Source of the DNA: Pseudomonas sp. 10S4
GTDB taxonomy: Bacteria; Pseudomonadota; Gammaproteobacteria; Pseudomonadales; Pseudomonadaceae
NCBI RefSeq assembly: GCF_034344865.1
Contig: NZ_CP133774.1
Location: forward strand, 2,728,001 to 2,792,000
Length of the DNA stretch: 64,000 nt
Direction of reading: 5' to 3'
Position 1 is the first letter of the stretch, and every line of letters starts with the position of its first letter. A program made the translations under genes and the position numbers. This document shows, piece by piece, positions 19,638 through 27,271 of this stretch. A model generated the notes under the pieces. That model did not search any database, had not been told where the DNA came from, and worked only from the letters and a program-made list of their open reading frames with translations.

Positions 19638-20012
19638 TCAGTGGCAGATGGGCTTGATCGGCGATTGAGGATAATCGAGGTTCTCCAGTGCTCGGTTGAT
19701 CAGGATTTCAGCCAACCCCGCCAACTGCTGAATCGCCAAGACCACGTTGCGGTGCGGGCTATCGAGCTGGGTCGCCAGTTTGCTGGTCATGACGCTCAAC
19801 AAGGCGAGGTTCTCGCTGGCGTGAGCGAGCAGGGTGATGGTGTCAACATCCGGTGCAACTTTGAAGATCTTGCTCACGGGGGCAGACTTTTTCGGGGTGC
19901 GTAAGCGGGCGCCGCGATCTATTCGGGTGACATTGGACACTCGGGTTGGACCAAGGTCTTCCGATACGGTTGCGATCGGGTTTTCAGTTGAGTCTGGGTC
20001 GTTCTTTTTCAT
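19638..20012 (-). CDS. DUF6124 family protein (copy 1)
   Basis: 124 residues. The conserved part is APDVDTITLLAHASENLALLSVM followed by LDSPHRNVVLAIQQLAGLAEILINRALENLD, a pattern (PDVD..LLAHA, HRN...IQQL..LAE, NRALDNL) that I recognise from the Pseudomonas-only DUF6124 family. GGAG lies 7 bases before the ATG. It is a paralogue of the gene at 20532. The function is unknown; the helical, Leu-rich C-terminal half could be a dimerisation region. Confidence 0.8.
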   Translation of the reverse strand: MKKNDPDSTENPIATVSEDLGPTRVSNVTRIDRGARLRTPKKSAPVSKIFKVAPDVDTITLLAHASENLALLSVMTSKLATQLDSPHRNVVLAIQQLAGLAEILINRALENLDYPQSPIKPICH

Positions 20013-20113
20013 GGAGGAACTCCGGAAGGTGAGGGATCCCTACGCTTTTCGGTCTGTTAAAACCGCCGCCGGGCTACAGCGAAAACGGGAGGTTATCCCC
20101 CGAATCGCTGCCC

Positions 20114-20159
20114 GCTAGTTCATGAAGTTCGACACAACTTGAAGGAAATTTCCTAGGAC
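20114..20159 (-). promoter_or_regulatory. Conserved upstream element of DUF6124 gene (copy 1)
   Basis: A 46-base segment beginning GCTAGTTCATG and ending GGAAATTTCCTAGGAC is repeated at 21169-21213. Each copy lies upstream of one DUF6124 gene on the same strand. The core GGAAATTTCC (20144-20153) is a perfect 10-base palindrome. It is probably a shared promoter or operator. Confidence 0.55.
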
Positions 20160-20204
20160 GTGCGTCTCTAGAGAAGACTCAGATTTATATTCACGCTTTA
20201 TCGG

Positions 20205-20236
20205 AAATGGGCGACCTCGATGATGCCGCCCATTTT
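20205..20236. terminator. Terminator hairpin
   Basis: AAATGGGCG pairs with CGCCCATTTTC around an 11- to 14-base loop. It follows the minus-strand 84-residue gene and resembles the terminator at 19582. Confidence 0.7.
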
Positions 20237-20241
20237 CTTTC

Positions 20242-20496
20242 CTAGGCTGAAACCAGCCTCTGCAATCGCCGTCCAACCACATCCAGCAAATCGCAGCCGT
20301 CGCGCAGCGAAGTGACTAACACCCGCGTCAACTCACTGTGAATGCCTTCGTCTGCCGCAATGCTTTCCAGCAATTGAGTCGCTGTACGTATGCGGTAGGC
20401 CGCCAATTCATGAAGCACGTCCAGCGGCGCTTGGGTGTCGATCAGTAGCGACGGCACGTTGCAGTCTATGCCTGTAATCGGCATGTATCGTTCCAT
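20242..20496 (-). CDS. Small hypothetical protein between DUF6124 paralogues
   Basis: 84 residues. Starts MERYMPITGIDCNVPSLLIDTQAPLDVLHELAAYRIRTA; helical in its second half (LLESIAADEGIHSELTRVLVTSLRDGCDLLDVVGRRL). GGAGG lies 7 bases before the ATG at 20496. It resembles the short companions often found beside DUF6124 genes in Pseudomonas. No function is recognised. Confidence 0.7.
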   Translation of the reverse strand: MERYMPITGIDCNVPSLLIDTQAPLDVLHELAAYRIRTATQLLESIAADEGIHSELTRVLVTSLRDGCDLLDVVGRRLQRLVSA

Positions 20497-20531
20497 GACA
20501 AAACCTCCTTCTGACTAACGATTGCGACCAC

Positions 20532-20906
20532 TCAGTGGCAGACGGGCTTGACCTTCGATTCTGGCGAATCGAGGTTATCCAGCGCTCGGTTGATCAACAT
20601 TTCTGCCAGCACTGCCAATTGCTGGATCGCCAACGCCACGTTGCGATGCGAGCCTTCGAGTTGATCGGCAAGGTCGGTACTCATGACATTCAGCGAGGCC
20701 AGGGTTTCGCTAGCGTGAGCGAGCAGGGTGGGCGAGTCGACGTCAGGAAGGATGGTAAAGATATGGCTCACGGGATCGGGTTGTTTCGGGTCGCGCAGGC
20801 GGGCGGTGACACGACGTTGGATGGCTTCGGAGAGTTGGGTTATGTCGAGGGTTTCGGTTTCCGAAGAGGTATCGGTTTCCGGTGGATTCGGGGTGATCTT
20901 CTTCAT
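20532..20906 (-). CDS. DUF6124 family protein (copy 2)
   Basis: 124 residues, the same length as copy 1. MKKITPNPPETD is the family's typical start, and LPDVDSPTLLAHASETLASLNVM with SHRNVALAIQQLAVLAEMLINRALDNLD is its core. AGGAGC precedes the ATG by 7 bases. The two copies match closely in the C-terminal 70 residues and end with the same KPxCH tail, but differ in the N-terminal linker, so they arose by tandem duplication. Confidence 0.82.
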   Translation of the reverse strand: MKKITPNPPETDTSSETETLDITQLSEAIQRRVTARLRDPKQPDPVSHIFTILPDVDSPTLLAHASETLASLNVMSTDLADQLEGSHRNVALAIQQLAVLAEMLINRALDNLDSPESKVKPVCH

Positions 20907-21168
20907 TGCGTAGCTCCTGGTTTGCTAGAGGAGCTGCCACCGCGCTGCTGTCAAACAGTATTGGGTGGCAGCTGTACGCGGGTTGACAGACCGGAAACGC
21001 AGGAAACCGGTGCATCCGAAGATGCCCCACGCACAGCCGCCATAAAAACTGCACATGCGAAAGCATGCCGTTTTATGAGAAGGAGTGGAAGTTGCCGGTT
21101 TTCAGCCTGTCAAAGCCGATCGCTGATTTGCAGCGACACCTGAAGGCTATCCGTGAAGAGTGGCGGTT

Positions 21169-21213
21169 GCTAGTTCATGGAAGTCGACGCGTTTTGAGGG
21201 AAATTTCCTAGGA
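21169..21213 (-). promoter_or_regulatory. Conserved upstream element of DUF6124 gene (copy 2)
   Basis: Second copy of the element at 20114-20159. GCTAGTTCATGG at 21169 and GGAAATTTCCTAGGAC at 21198-21213 match it base for base at both ends. It lies about 260 bases upstream of the second DUF6124 gene. Confidence 0.55.
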
Positions 21214-21466
21214 CTGTGAATAAACACGAGCAAGGAAAATAACGGATCAGATTTTACCGAAAGCGATATTTTTGACGTTGATTTCTCAGAATCGAACTAC
21301 GGGCGTGAGGTGTAATTCCTACGAGTTTTGGCGGTTGATGGTGAGGCGCGCGACGCCTCAAAGCTTGTCCACCCGCTCAGTACAGCGTGCGGTTAATTTT
21401 AAGTCCTCGCGCTCACGCAGAATATTGGGGAGCGGCAAGGGCAACACCACTCAAGCGTAGAGCCGA
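21214..21466. other. Intergenic stretch without recognised feature
   Basis: About 250 bases between the DUF6124 group and the hydrolase. It is somewhat AT-rich at its left end. I see no gene, RNA or strong hairpin. Confidence 0.5.
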
Positions 21467-21928
21467 CTACAGCTCACTCAATGTTAGTGTCTCTTTGAGA
21501 TGATGCTCCCAAAGCCGCACTCCTAAGCCGCCCGTTCGATCCAGCGATGACCCTACCGTCAAATCCGTAATCAACGTCGGCTGCAACCCCGCATCGAACA
21601 ACGCAAACCCAGCCGCCAAACAGCAGGTCTCGGTTTGTAGCCCGCAGACCAGCACCCGATCCACCTTCAGGCTTTTCAAATACTCGATGGTTTCCGGCGT
21701 CGGTGCGTAACCGCGCTTGATGAACATCCGATCAGCCTGGATCAGGCTGTCGTCGTCCGGTGCCGGGTGCCAGCCGAGTTGTTTCTGGAACGGAGTTTTG
21801 GATTCGTCATGGCGTTCGACGGTGGCGACGCTGGGGAGGGTGCCGATCAATTTCTGGATGCCGTCGATGAGCCATTGGGGTGGGGCGAAGCTGGGTTGGA
21901 TGTCGATGATAAGGAGGGCTTGGTGCAT
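21467..21928 (-). CDS. Isochorismatase-like cysteine hydrolase
   Basis: 153 residues. The catalytic triad of the family is visible: Asp in LLIIDIQPSF, Lys in MFIKRGYAP, and Cys in VCGLQTETCCLAAGFALFDAG. GGAG lies before the ATG at 21928, while a longer frame reaching 22081 runs through a REP element and is not credible. Such enzymes hydrolyse amides (nicotinamide, N-carbamoyl compounds) or isochorismate ethers. It stands alone at the left border of the island. Confidence 0.88.
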   Translation of the reverse strand: MHQALLIIDIQPSFAPPQWLIDGIQKLIGTLPSVATVERHDESKTPFQKQLGWHPAPDDDSLIQADRMFIKRGYAPTPETIEYLKSLKVDRVLVCGLQTETCCLAAGFALFDAGLQPTLITDLTVGSSLDRTGGLGVRLWEHHLKETLTLSEL

Positions 21929-21987
21929 GGGCTTCTCCGGGAAAGGTTGCGGCAACGGAAGCATTTTTGATCGCAGGTATTTTTGCA

Positions 21988-22041
21988 TCGGTCGGGCCGG
22001 CCTCTTCGCGAGCAAGCCCGCTCCCACAGGGATAGCGGTGG
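21988..22041. repeat. REP-like element
   Basis: GCGAGCAAGCCCGCTCCCAC belongs to the common P. fluorescens REP family, upstream of the hydrolase gene. A short second arm (GCGGTGGGAAG) follows. Confidence 0.6.
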
Positions 22042-22060
22042 GAAGTGGTTTGTCATACAC

Positions 22061-22100
22061 CAGATGCAACAAAACCCGCACTTGGCGGGTTTTGTCTTGC
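22061..22100. repeat. Left copy of a 35-base direct repeat containing a terminator hairpin
   Basis: CCAGATGCAACAAAACCCGC followed by ACTTGGCGGGTTTTG occurs here and, with one change, at about 43687-43721 beyond ssrA. The centre AAAACCCGC/GCGGGTTTT is a 9-bp terminator stem. The two copies are in the same orientation and bracket the whole island plus ssrA. The similarity continues for about 40 more bases (TTGCT-CGTATT-GGT). Confidence 0.65.
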
Positions 22101-22147
22101 TTCGTATTTGGTGGGCCGGGGTAATCTGAATTTGTTAATTAAGTTGT

Positions 22148-22204
22148 TGATTTATATAGTTAATATCGGTTTTAGTTTTTGGCTGGAATACCAATTGGAA
22201 TGCC
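22148..22204. repeat. Left-end-like repeat with integrase-type GGAATACC sites
   Basis: TGATTTATATAG and then GTTTTTGGCTGGAATACC occur here and, in similar form, at 24406-24455. GGAATACC resembles the GGGATACC repeats just upstream of the island integrase gene (42495-42517), so these are plausible integrase arm sites marking old island ends. Confidence 0.5.
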
Positions 22205-22587
22205 GTGCGAAATTGGCCACCCGTCTGCATTCGATCTGACCAGCACACCTCGTAACCATGGTTGGCAGTTAACTGCGTGAGTCCGCCGACGCCGAATTGA
22301 CCCAGTTGCCGAGATTTCACTGACCCAGTCTGATTCCCGGCGAATAATTGTCTGTGCTGAATTTGTGCAGGTTTGGAGATGGGTCAGCCTTGCCTCGGCA
22401 CGTGGGTGATTTCGGCGTTGGCGTCAACAGTAAGTAAGAGATATTGGGTGATGACCTACATTTTAGGTCGAGAAAATTAACATGCTCCCTACATATCCTG
22501 TAAGTAGGTCAGTAGGAAACAGATCATGTGCAGACAAGATCAGCATAGGTTCGACCGCCGGAATCGCACGCGCCCGGCAGCCTAGCC
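22205..22587. other. Intergenic island stretch, no gene recognised
   Basis: About 380 bases just inside the left border. The phrase TGACCCAGT occurs twice (near 22301 and 22321), which suggests the end of a decayed insertion sequence, but I cannot name it. No supported reading frame is present. Confidence 0.4.
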
Positions 22588-22740
22588 TTACACTTTCGCC
22601 AAAACGACGGCGGCGATGAGACCCAGCACAACAGCGGTTACTGGGTCGAGTCCAAACGTACAAAGTACTTTGACTACGCCACCGAGCGCCGCGAGGCGCC
22701 CAGGTAAAGCTGCTGAACCAGCCTGAATAGCAACACCCAT
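22588..22740 (-). CDS. Small hydrophobic protein
   Basis: 50 residues starting MGVAIQAGSAALPGRLAALGG and ending with the hydrophobic helix DPVTAVVLGLIAAVVLAKV. GGAGG lies 7 bases before the ATG at 22740, which is the main reason for calling it. It could be a small membrane protein or toxin-like peptide. I do not recognise the family. Confidence 0.4.
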   Translation of the reverse strand: MGVAIQAGSAALPGRLAALGGVVKVLCTFGLDPVTAVVLGLIAAVVLAKV

Positions 22741-23068
22741 AGGATGCCCTCCTCGAAGCTGTTCTCCCAGTCTCATAAAGCAGTTGGCAAGGAGGTTCAG
22801 ACTATCTCTGCCTATTTCCTTTTTCCGCTCGCGCGGTGTTTCCAGGGAGGACGGCGGCAGCTACCCAACTGGCCGGTTGCAGCTCGACGATGACTCGTCG
22901 AATAGCTGGCGTTCAGATAGTGGCGTGACAATATCACTGACAAGGCTGTTTCGCCATCACCGCCACGCTAATGAATTGTCATATGCGATACGGACATAGA
23001 GGGCTGAATTCGCTCTGAAGTGCCAAGAGTGCAAGAGGATTTCACCGCTAACCTGCAATGATTGTCTA
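22741..23068. other. Intergenic island stretch
   Basis: About 330 bases with no convincing gene on either strand. It ends at a terminator for the minus-strand protease operon. Confidence 0.4.
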
Positions 23069-23098
23069 AAAAAAGCCCCACAAATGAGCGGGGCTTTT
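23069..23098 (-). terminator. Terminator of protease operon
   Basis: AAAAGCCCC (23071-23079), a 10-base loop and GGGGCTTTT (23090-23098) form the stem; the A run at 23068-23074 supplies the T tract on the minus strand. Confidence 0.85.
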
Positions 23099-23128
23099 AG
23101 GTGAGAGAAAATAGAGGATGGATCAAAG

Positions 23129-23335
23129 TCATGGAGAGTCAGCGAAATCGAGAGCCGCTGGAGCAGGCGCGAGGGATCCAGCCAAGGCTACCCCGTAAGG
23201 TTCTGGCTGCACAATGCCGTCGCGGACAAGCTGCTCAAACCGCTCGAAGTGACTGATCAGCTCTTCGCGTTCAGTTGCCGACCGCGTTTTCATTTCGCGT
23301 CCAAGTGTTTGATTTAACATGCTTTCGATATCCAT
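23129..23335 (-). CDS. Small protein downstream of ClpP-class protease
   Basis: 68 residues: MDIESMLNQTLGREMKTRSATEREELISHFERFEQLVRDG then a Pro/Ala-rich tail. Charged and helical, with no signal peptide. GGAG lies 5-6 bases before the ATG, and the gene begins 8 bases after the protease stop, so they are co-expressed. It may be a regulator or partner of the protease. The family is not recognised. Confidence 0.65.
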   Translation of the reverse strand: MDIESMLNQTLGREMKTRSATEREELISHFERFEQLVRDGIVQPEPYGVALAGSLAPAPAALDFADSP

Positions 23336-23343
23336 GAGAGCTC

Positions 23344-24227
23344 CTATTTAACTTGGTGATGGATGAGAACCGGAACTCTCCGTTTCTCAAGGAAATCCGT
23401 AAGGAGGCCTGAATAGGCGCGCAGATTCTCGCGTAAAGTAAGATCGTTCGTATAGTCCTCAACCTCTAGTTTAAGACCGCTGGTCAAAGTTTTGATTCCA
23501 ATCATTCGCCCATGAGAGTGCCAATGCTTGTTATCGCTAAGATCGCGGGCAATTTGCTCTGCGCGATCGGCTTTTTCTGCGGGAGTAACGGGCGTGCCAG
23601 GGTTGTTCGTTCTATGGGTAACCCAGTCTTTGAATTTGAACTGGACCAGCCATTCCTTCAGAAGGCTGATGGAAAGATCACGGGCCTGTTCGTAACGCCG
23701 AAGAGTAGCCAGATCCAAACGCTGGAGCATGATGAGCTCTGCATCGCTTAGTTTTCTAGTGGTGGAAATGTTGATCAATTCGTTGACTTTGTCGAGGTAG
23801 CCTAAAGCTGGTACAAGGTACCCATCTGGGTTTTGTACTTGAGGATCAACGGGGCCGAGAGATGAAGCATAATCCATATAGATTCGATCGCCCGACATAC
23901 AGAAAATCGTGCCAGCCGACATGGCCATCGTTGGAACGATAAAAAATACTTCTCCGAAAAAAGTACGAATCACTTCGACCATTTTTTCCACGGTCTCAAC
24001 GGTTCCTCCCCTGTCGTCAAAACGACCACCAACCGATCAGGTTGCTCAAAAGCAGGGTCTTGCTTCGTTCGCCCATTGGCAATGCTTTCAATCGCTGTGA
24101 CGAAGGATTCTTGAACGCCTGGGTGAATTTGTCCAACGTACGCGACTACGGGGCACTGGAAGTGTGCCTGCACGTTTTTACAGTAGAAATCCAGCGCCAT
24201 TTCTATATGGGAATCTAGCGTCTTCAT
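23344..24227 (-). CDS. Serine dehydrogenase proteinase-like (ClpP/SDH class), one apparent frameshift
   Basis: About 294 residues after repair. Residues around VVVLTTGGGTVETVEKMVEV and VPTMAMSAGTIFCMSGDRIYMDYASSLGPVDPQV form the oxyanion loop, the catalytic Ser (MSAG) and the downstream block of the SDH proteinase / ClpP-crotonase fold. The frame breaks in a run of four C at 24008-24011; a fifth base rejoins the parts. The ATG at 24227 has AGGAAC upstream; a longer frame to 24386 is not supported. No signal peptide or membrane helix is seen, unlike SppA. Homologues occur in defence islands, where their target is unknown. Confidence 0.8.
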
Positions 24228-24366
24228 AACGTTCCTAAAGGCTCTTTGCCATCTGCTCAGAGCGTAGCAACGCGTAGGGACATTACAAATCACTGGAAGG
24301 AAAATACGAACCGGAGAAGCGATCGACGCTGTCATTAAGCTGGCATAACGGAGCCAAAACCACCCA

Positions 24367-24381
24367 TTCAGGCACAAAAAA
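24367..24381. other. Candidate left attachment repeat
   Basis: TTCAGGCACAAAAAA is identical at 24367-24381 and at 42582-42596, the latter in the ssrA terminator beside the integrase. The pair brackets 18.2 kb. Fifteen bases could match by chance in a window this size, but the integrase-type repeats next to both copies raise the likelihood of a real att pair. Confidence 0.4.
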
Positions 24382-24405
24382 GGCACTCGATAAACACTAA
24401 GCGCC

Positions 24406-24455
24406 TGATTTATATAGCTTATTGTTTTTGTTTGGAATACCGGTTTGAATAAGAT
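24406..24455. repeat. Second left-end-like repeat with GGAATACC site
   Basis: Imperfect copy of 22148-22204: TGATTTATATAG is identical and GTTTTTGTTTGGAATACC matches at 16 of 18 bases. It lies just right of the candidate att repeat at 24367. Confidence 0.5.
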
Positions 24456-24545
24456 TTACACTTGAGCAACTGTTTTACCCAATCTGATTCAGCAGGGCGT
24501 TCGAGTTCATTCAGTCCTCCGTCTCAAGATTGACCAGCAAGTCGT

Positions 24546-25187
24546 TCAGAATGGGTGAGGATCTGAAAAAGACCGGTATTTCCCATTTGTGGAACGTCTC
24601 AGATCTCCCAGATAGCTCTCGAGCGCCTGTGTGACTGCTTGCTGCGAATTTGCAGCGGAGCTTCCGAACGCCATCCGCATAGATATATCCACATCACTTC
24701 GAGCCCTGACCCGATCCGAGATCAGCTCGAACGGATAGCGCCTTAAAATCAGCAGTACTGCTTCTTCGAGGCAGATCAGCCGAGGCCATAGCGCGTCTAC
24801 CACTGGATACCCCTCAATACCGGATAAGGCGATGTACGCCCGCTTATCCCCGCTTACCATCTTGTCGTCATTGCCTTGTGAGAGGGCTGCGAACAGAACA
24901 GCCTCGCCAGAATCGATATCTGGACGGTCCATTTGAAGCAGGTTGTTAGCGGCGTCGGGTGTTAGATTGATCTCCACAGCAGCACAAATTAACGCTTGTG
25001 CGAGCAAGACCGCTTCTCGACTGCCTAGTTTTTTGAGCGCTTTCTGGTCGTGCTGAATGGCTAACTGAAATTTTAGCTGGGGAAGTACCGCGAAGTCTCT
25101 GAAGCTGCAATCAAGGGATTCAGCAAACTCATCCAGTAGCAGATATTGGCAGAGCTTTCGGGCTGCATCACTGTCGAGTAGATACAA
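24546..25187 (-). CDS. PIN-like protein paired with ImmA/IrrE peptidase
   Basis: 213 residues from a TTG at 25187, five bases after the ImmA stop. MYLLDSDAARKL has the N-terminal Asp pair of PIN nucleases, DIDSGEAVLFAALSQGN carries the middle acidic residues, and MVSGDKRAYIAL matches the PIN TGDKR motif. The remainder (RYPFELISDRVRARSDVDISMRMAF) is not diagnostic. A PIN-like protein coupled to an ImmA/IrrE peptidase recalls the DUF4411-COG2856 pairs proposed as toxin-antitoxin modules. The exact family is not recognised. Confidence 0.7.
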   Translation of the reverse strand: MYLLDSDAARKLCQYLLLDEFAESLDCSFRDFAVLPQLKFQLAIQHDQKALKKLGSREAVLLAQALICAAVEINLTPDAANNLLQMDRPDIDSGEAVLFAALSQGNDDKMVSGDKRAYIALSGIEGYPVVDALWPRLICLEEAVLLILRRYPFELISDRVRARSDVDISMRMAFGSSAANSQQAVTQALESYLGDLRRSTNGKYRSFSDPHPF

Positions 25188-25192
25188 GTGCT

Positions 25193-26224
25193 TTACTCGT
25201 GAAAGCCTTGAATGATCAAGGCGTGCTCACGATTCTCGTCGCTGAGACGCTGAAGATCTGTATTGGCTAAAAACCTTTCCTCAATCACTTCCAGCGCATT
25301 GGTTTGTGAGCGGCTGTAGCCGAGTGCCATATTTGCCCGCATCCAGTCATCATGAGTCTTTGCATAGGAGAGGATGAGGTGGCCAGGATCAATGCCGAGT
25401 TCACGGCCACGTAAAGCAGCAGTTGAAGCCAGCGCTACCGCGGAGTCGGCACGAATCGCCACAGTCGTGTCGCTGTGGCAATTACGGATCAGCAATAGTG
25501 CAAACGTATCCGCTTGTTTCTCTTCTGCGTCCTTACGTCCAAATTTTGAGCCCGCTAAGGTATCAGTTACCTCAATGAGATCCTCGTCGATAAGCACGCT
25601 ATCTCCATTCACATGCTCGCAAAGGATATGGCCGAGCTCATGGGCGAGAACAAAGAGCTGGCGGGAGTGCTGACCATGCTGCAGACCGAGCACGATAGCT
25701 GGCCGCCCCTCGATGCTCAGAGCCATCCCAGTTATTCGCTTGCTGGTTTTCGGGAGGCTACTCAAGAAGAGTACCGGTATTCCGGACATCCAGCACAGAT
25801 CGAGCAGGCCAGCGAAGTCGACGTAATCTCTACCCGAAATGGCCAAGATTTTTTCGCGAACGGCCCGAGGATCGGTCGGTAACTGGGAATACGGCTGTTT
25901 GGTGCAGAACAGGGCCAGTTTGCTCAGGGCAACTCCCAAACTGGCAGCCACATTCAACTCGGCTTCACGAGTATCGCTGCGATGCTTGAAGCGGGAATGG
26001 GCGGGCTCCGCATCTATGACTAGGCCGCCGCCGGTATCGATATGCACATTCAGACCTAATCGCTGCTTGAGGATGAGCGCGAATTGCATAACACCCGCTG
26101 CAGACTTAAAAAGGCTGTTGTCCCACCATTCGGGGAGCAGCTTTTCCACGTAGGCTCGGGGATAACCTGCGGCTTTTAGTGTTTCAAAAGCTGCCTTAGC
26201 TGACATAGGAGTTGTATCTTGCAT
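25193..26224 (-). CDS. ImmA/IrrE-family metallopeptidase
   Basis: 343 residues. VLAHELGHILCEHV is the HExxH zinc site (COG2856), and EEKQADTFALLLI supplies the third ligand region. The N-terminal 90 residues are an extension without an evident HTH. GLVIDAEPAHSRFKHRSDTREAELNVAASLG precedes a conserved region ending before the zinc site. AGGAGG is 5 bases before the ATG at 26224, which beats the GTG at 26227. The family cleaves repressors (ImmA) or stress regulators (IrrE). It heads a two-gene operon with the PIN-like gene. Confidence 0.88.
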   Translation of the reverse strand: MQDTTPMSAKAAFETLKAAGYPRAYVEKLLPEWWDNSLFKSAAGVMQFALILKQRLGLNVHIDTGGGLVIDAEPAHSRFKHRSDTREAELNVAASLGVALSKLALFCTKQPYSQLPTDPRAVREKILAISGRDYVDFAGLLDLCWMSGIPVLFLSSLPKTSKRITGMALSIEGRPAIVLGLQHGQHSRQLFVLAHELGHILCEHVNGDSVLIDEDLIEVTDTLAGSKFGRKDAEEKQADTFALLLIRNCHSDTTVAIRADSAVALASTAALRGRELGIDPGHLILSYAKTHDDWMRANMALGYSRSQTNALEVIEERFLANTDLQRLSDENREHALIIQGFHE

Positions 26225-26683
26225 CACACCCTCCTTTGCTCAGGTATGCTTCATTTCCGTATACAGGCTTCGGTATGGGGGAAAAGCAGGTCAGCTAGGC
26301 GCCGTGCATGCTTGTCTGTGCTCTCCGCTCATCAAAACTCCTACGCTCTGCGGGGCCGAGAAGTCTCATTCAGCTCAATATTTGCGTGATGAATGAAGCG
26401 TCCTGCTTTCACGCCTTCGCCTGTTGAGTAGGATCAGACGGGGTGTGGACTGCCCATTCCTATACCGTTGACGATGTCTACGCTGGTGGTAAGGCATTGG
26501 CCTGCGAAGGTGCGTCGGAATTCAATTGCCATCTGTCAACGGGTTTAGCGCTTTTCCAAGCGCATAACCTAGCATTTTTTTATAAAGTCCTGAAGCGGAT
26601 ATTATTCCCCTGGCTTGGACAGCTTTGATATAAAATTTTACGTTGCCCAGGATGGCCATAGACACTACGTAAGAGCATCAACA
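26225..26683. other. Intergenic, divergent promoter region
   Basis: About 460 bases between the ImmA operon and the sce7726-like gene, which diverge. It presumably holds both promoters, but I see no clear operator. An in-frame TTG at 26615 could extend the sce7726-like protein. Confidence 0.4.
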
Positions 26684-27271
26684 ATGCGTGAAACCGAGAT
26701 CAAGCGAGCCCTAACTACCCACCTCGGATCAACCCAGGCCTGCATGGCCAACCTTTTCTTGGAAGAGTTGGAACTCAATGGTGGAGAGGTCCGAGCAGAC
26801 TTGGTGGATGTGCACGAGATGCACTGCTATGAGATCAAAAGCGAAACGGATTCGCTGAGGCGCTTGATCGGTCAAGGTTCCCGGTATGCGCGCGTTTTTG
26901 ACCGCATTACGTTGGTTACCGCAGAGCGTCACTTAAAAAAGGCCCTCCCACTTCTTCCTTTGTGGTGGGGCATCATGGTGGTTCCCGGCACAGAGGAAGG
27001 TGCGTTTAAAATGATTCGTGCCGCCAAGCCTAATAAGCGACATGAGCCCCAGGTTCTGGCCAGTCTGTTGAAGCGGGACGAGGCGTTGAGGCTACTGGGT
27101 GACCTGGGGTTGGTCCGAGGGTGGAAGAGCAAAAGCCTATACCTAATCCACGCGCATCTCGCAGACATGCTTAGTGTGGAAGAGCTACGCACCCAAGTTC
27201 GGAGCTACCTGATTCGCAGAGCGGAAGGTATCGAGCACTTTGAGCCAGACCTGTTCAATACTGTTCTGTGA
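26684..27271 (+). CDS. sce7726-like protein (putative PD-(D/E)xK nuclease)
   Basis: 195 residues. MRETEIKRALTTHL is the usual start, and GGEVRADLVDVHEMHCYEIK followed by SETDSLRRL is the sce7726 signature, with Asp and the E-x-K arranged as in PD-(D/E)xK nucleases. The rest (SRYARVFDRITLVTAERHLKKALPLLPLWWGIMVV) continues the nuclease-like core. ATG 26684 is preferred because it matches the family start; TTG 26615 is possible. It converges on, and overlaps by 17 bases, the beta-family gene. Function is unproven; sce7726 genes are typically found with beta/sce7725 genes in accessory islands. Confidence 0.75.
   Translation: MRETEIKRALTTHLGSTQACMANLFLEELELNGGEVRADLVDVHEMHCYEIKSETDSLRRLIGQGSRYARVFDRITLVTAERHLKKALPLLPLWWGIMVVPGTEEGAFKMIRAAKPNKRHEPQVLASLLKRDEALRLLGDLGLVRGWKSKSLYLIHAHLADMLSVEELRTQVRSYLIRRAEGIEHFEPDLFNTVL

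Noticed and set aside
22784..22999. 71-codon plus-strand frame
   Set aside because: No ribosome site, no recognisable composition and no neighbour to support it.
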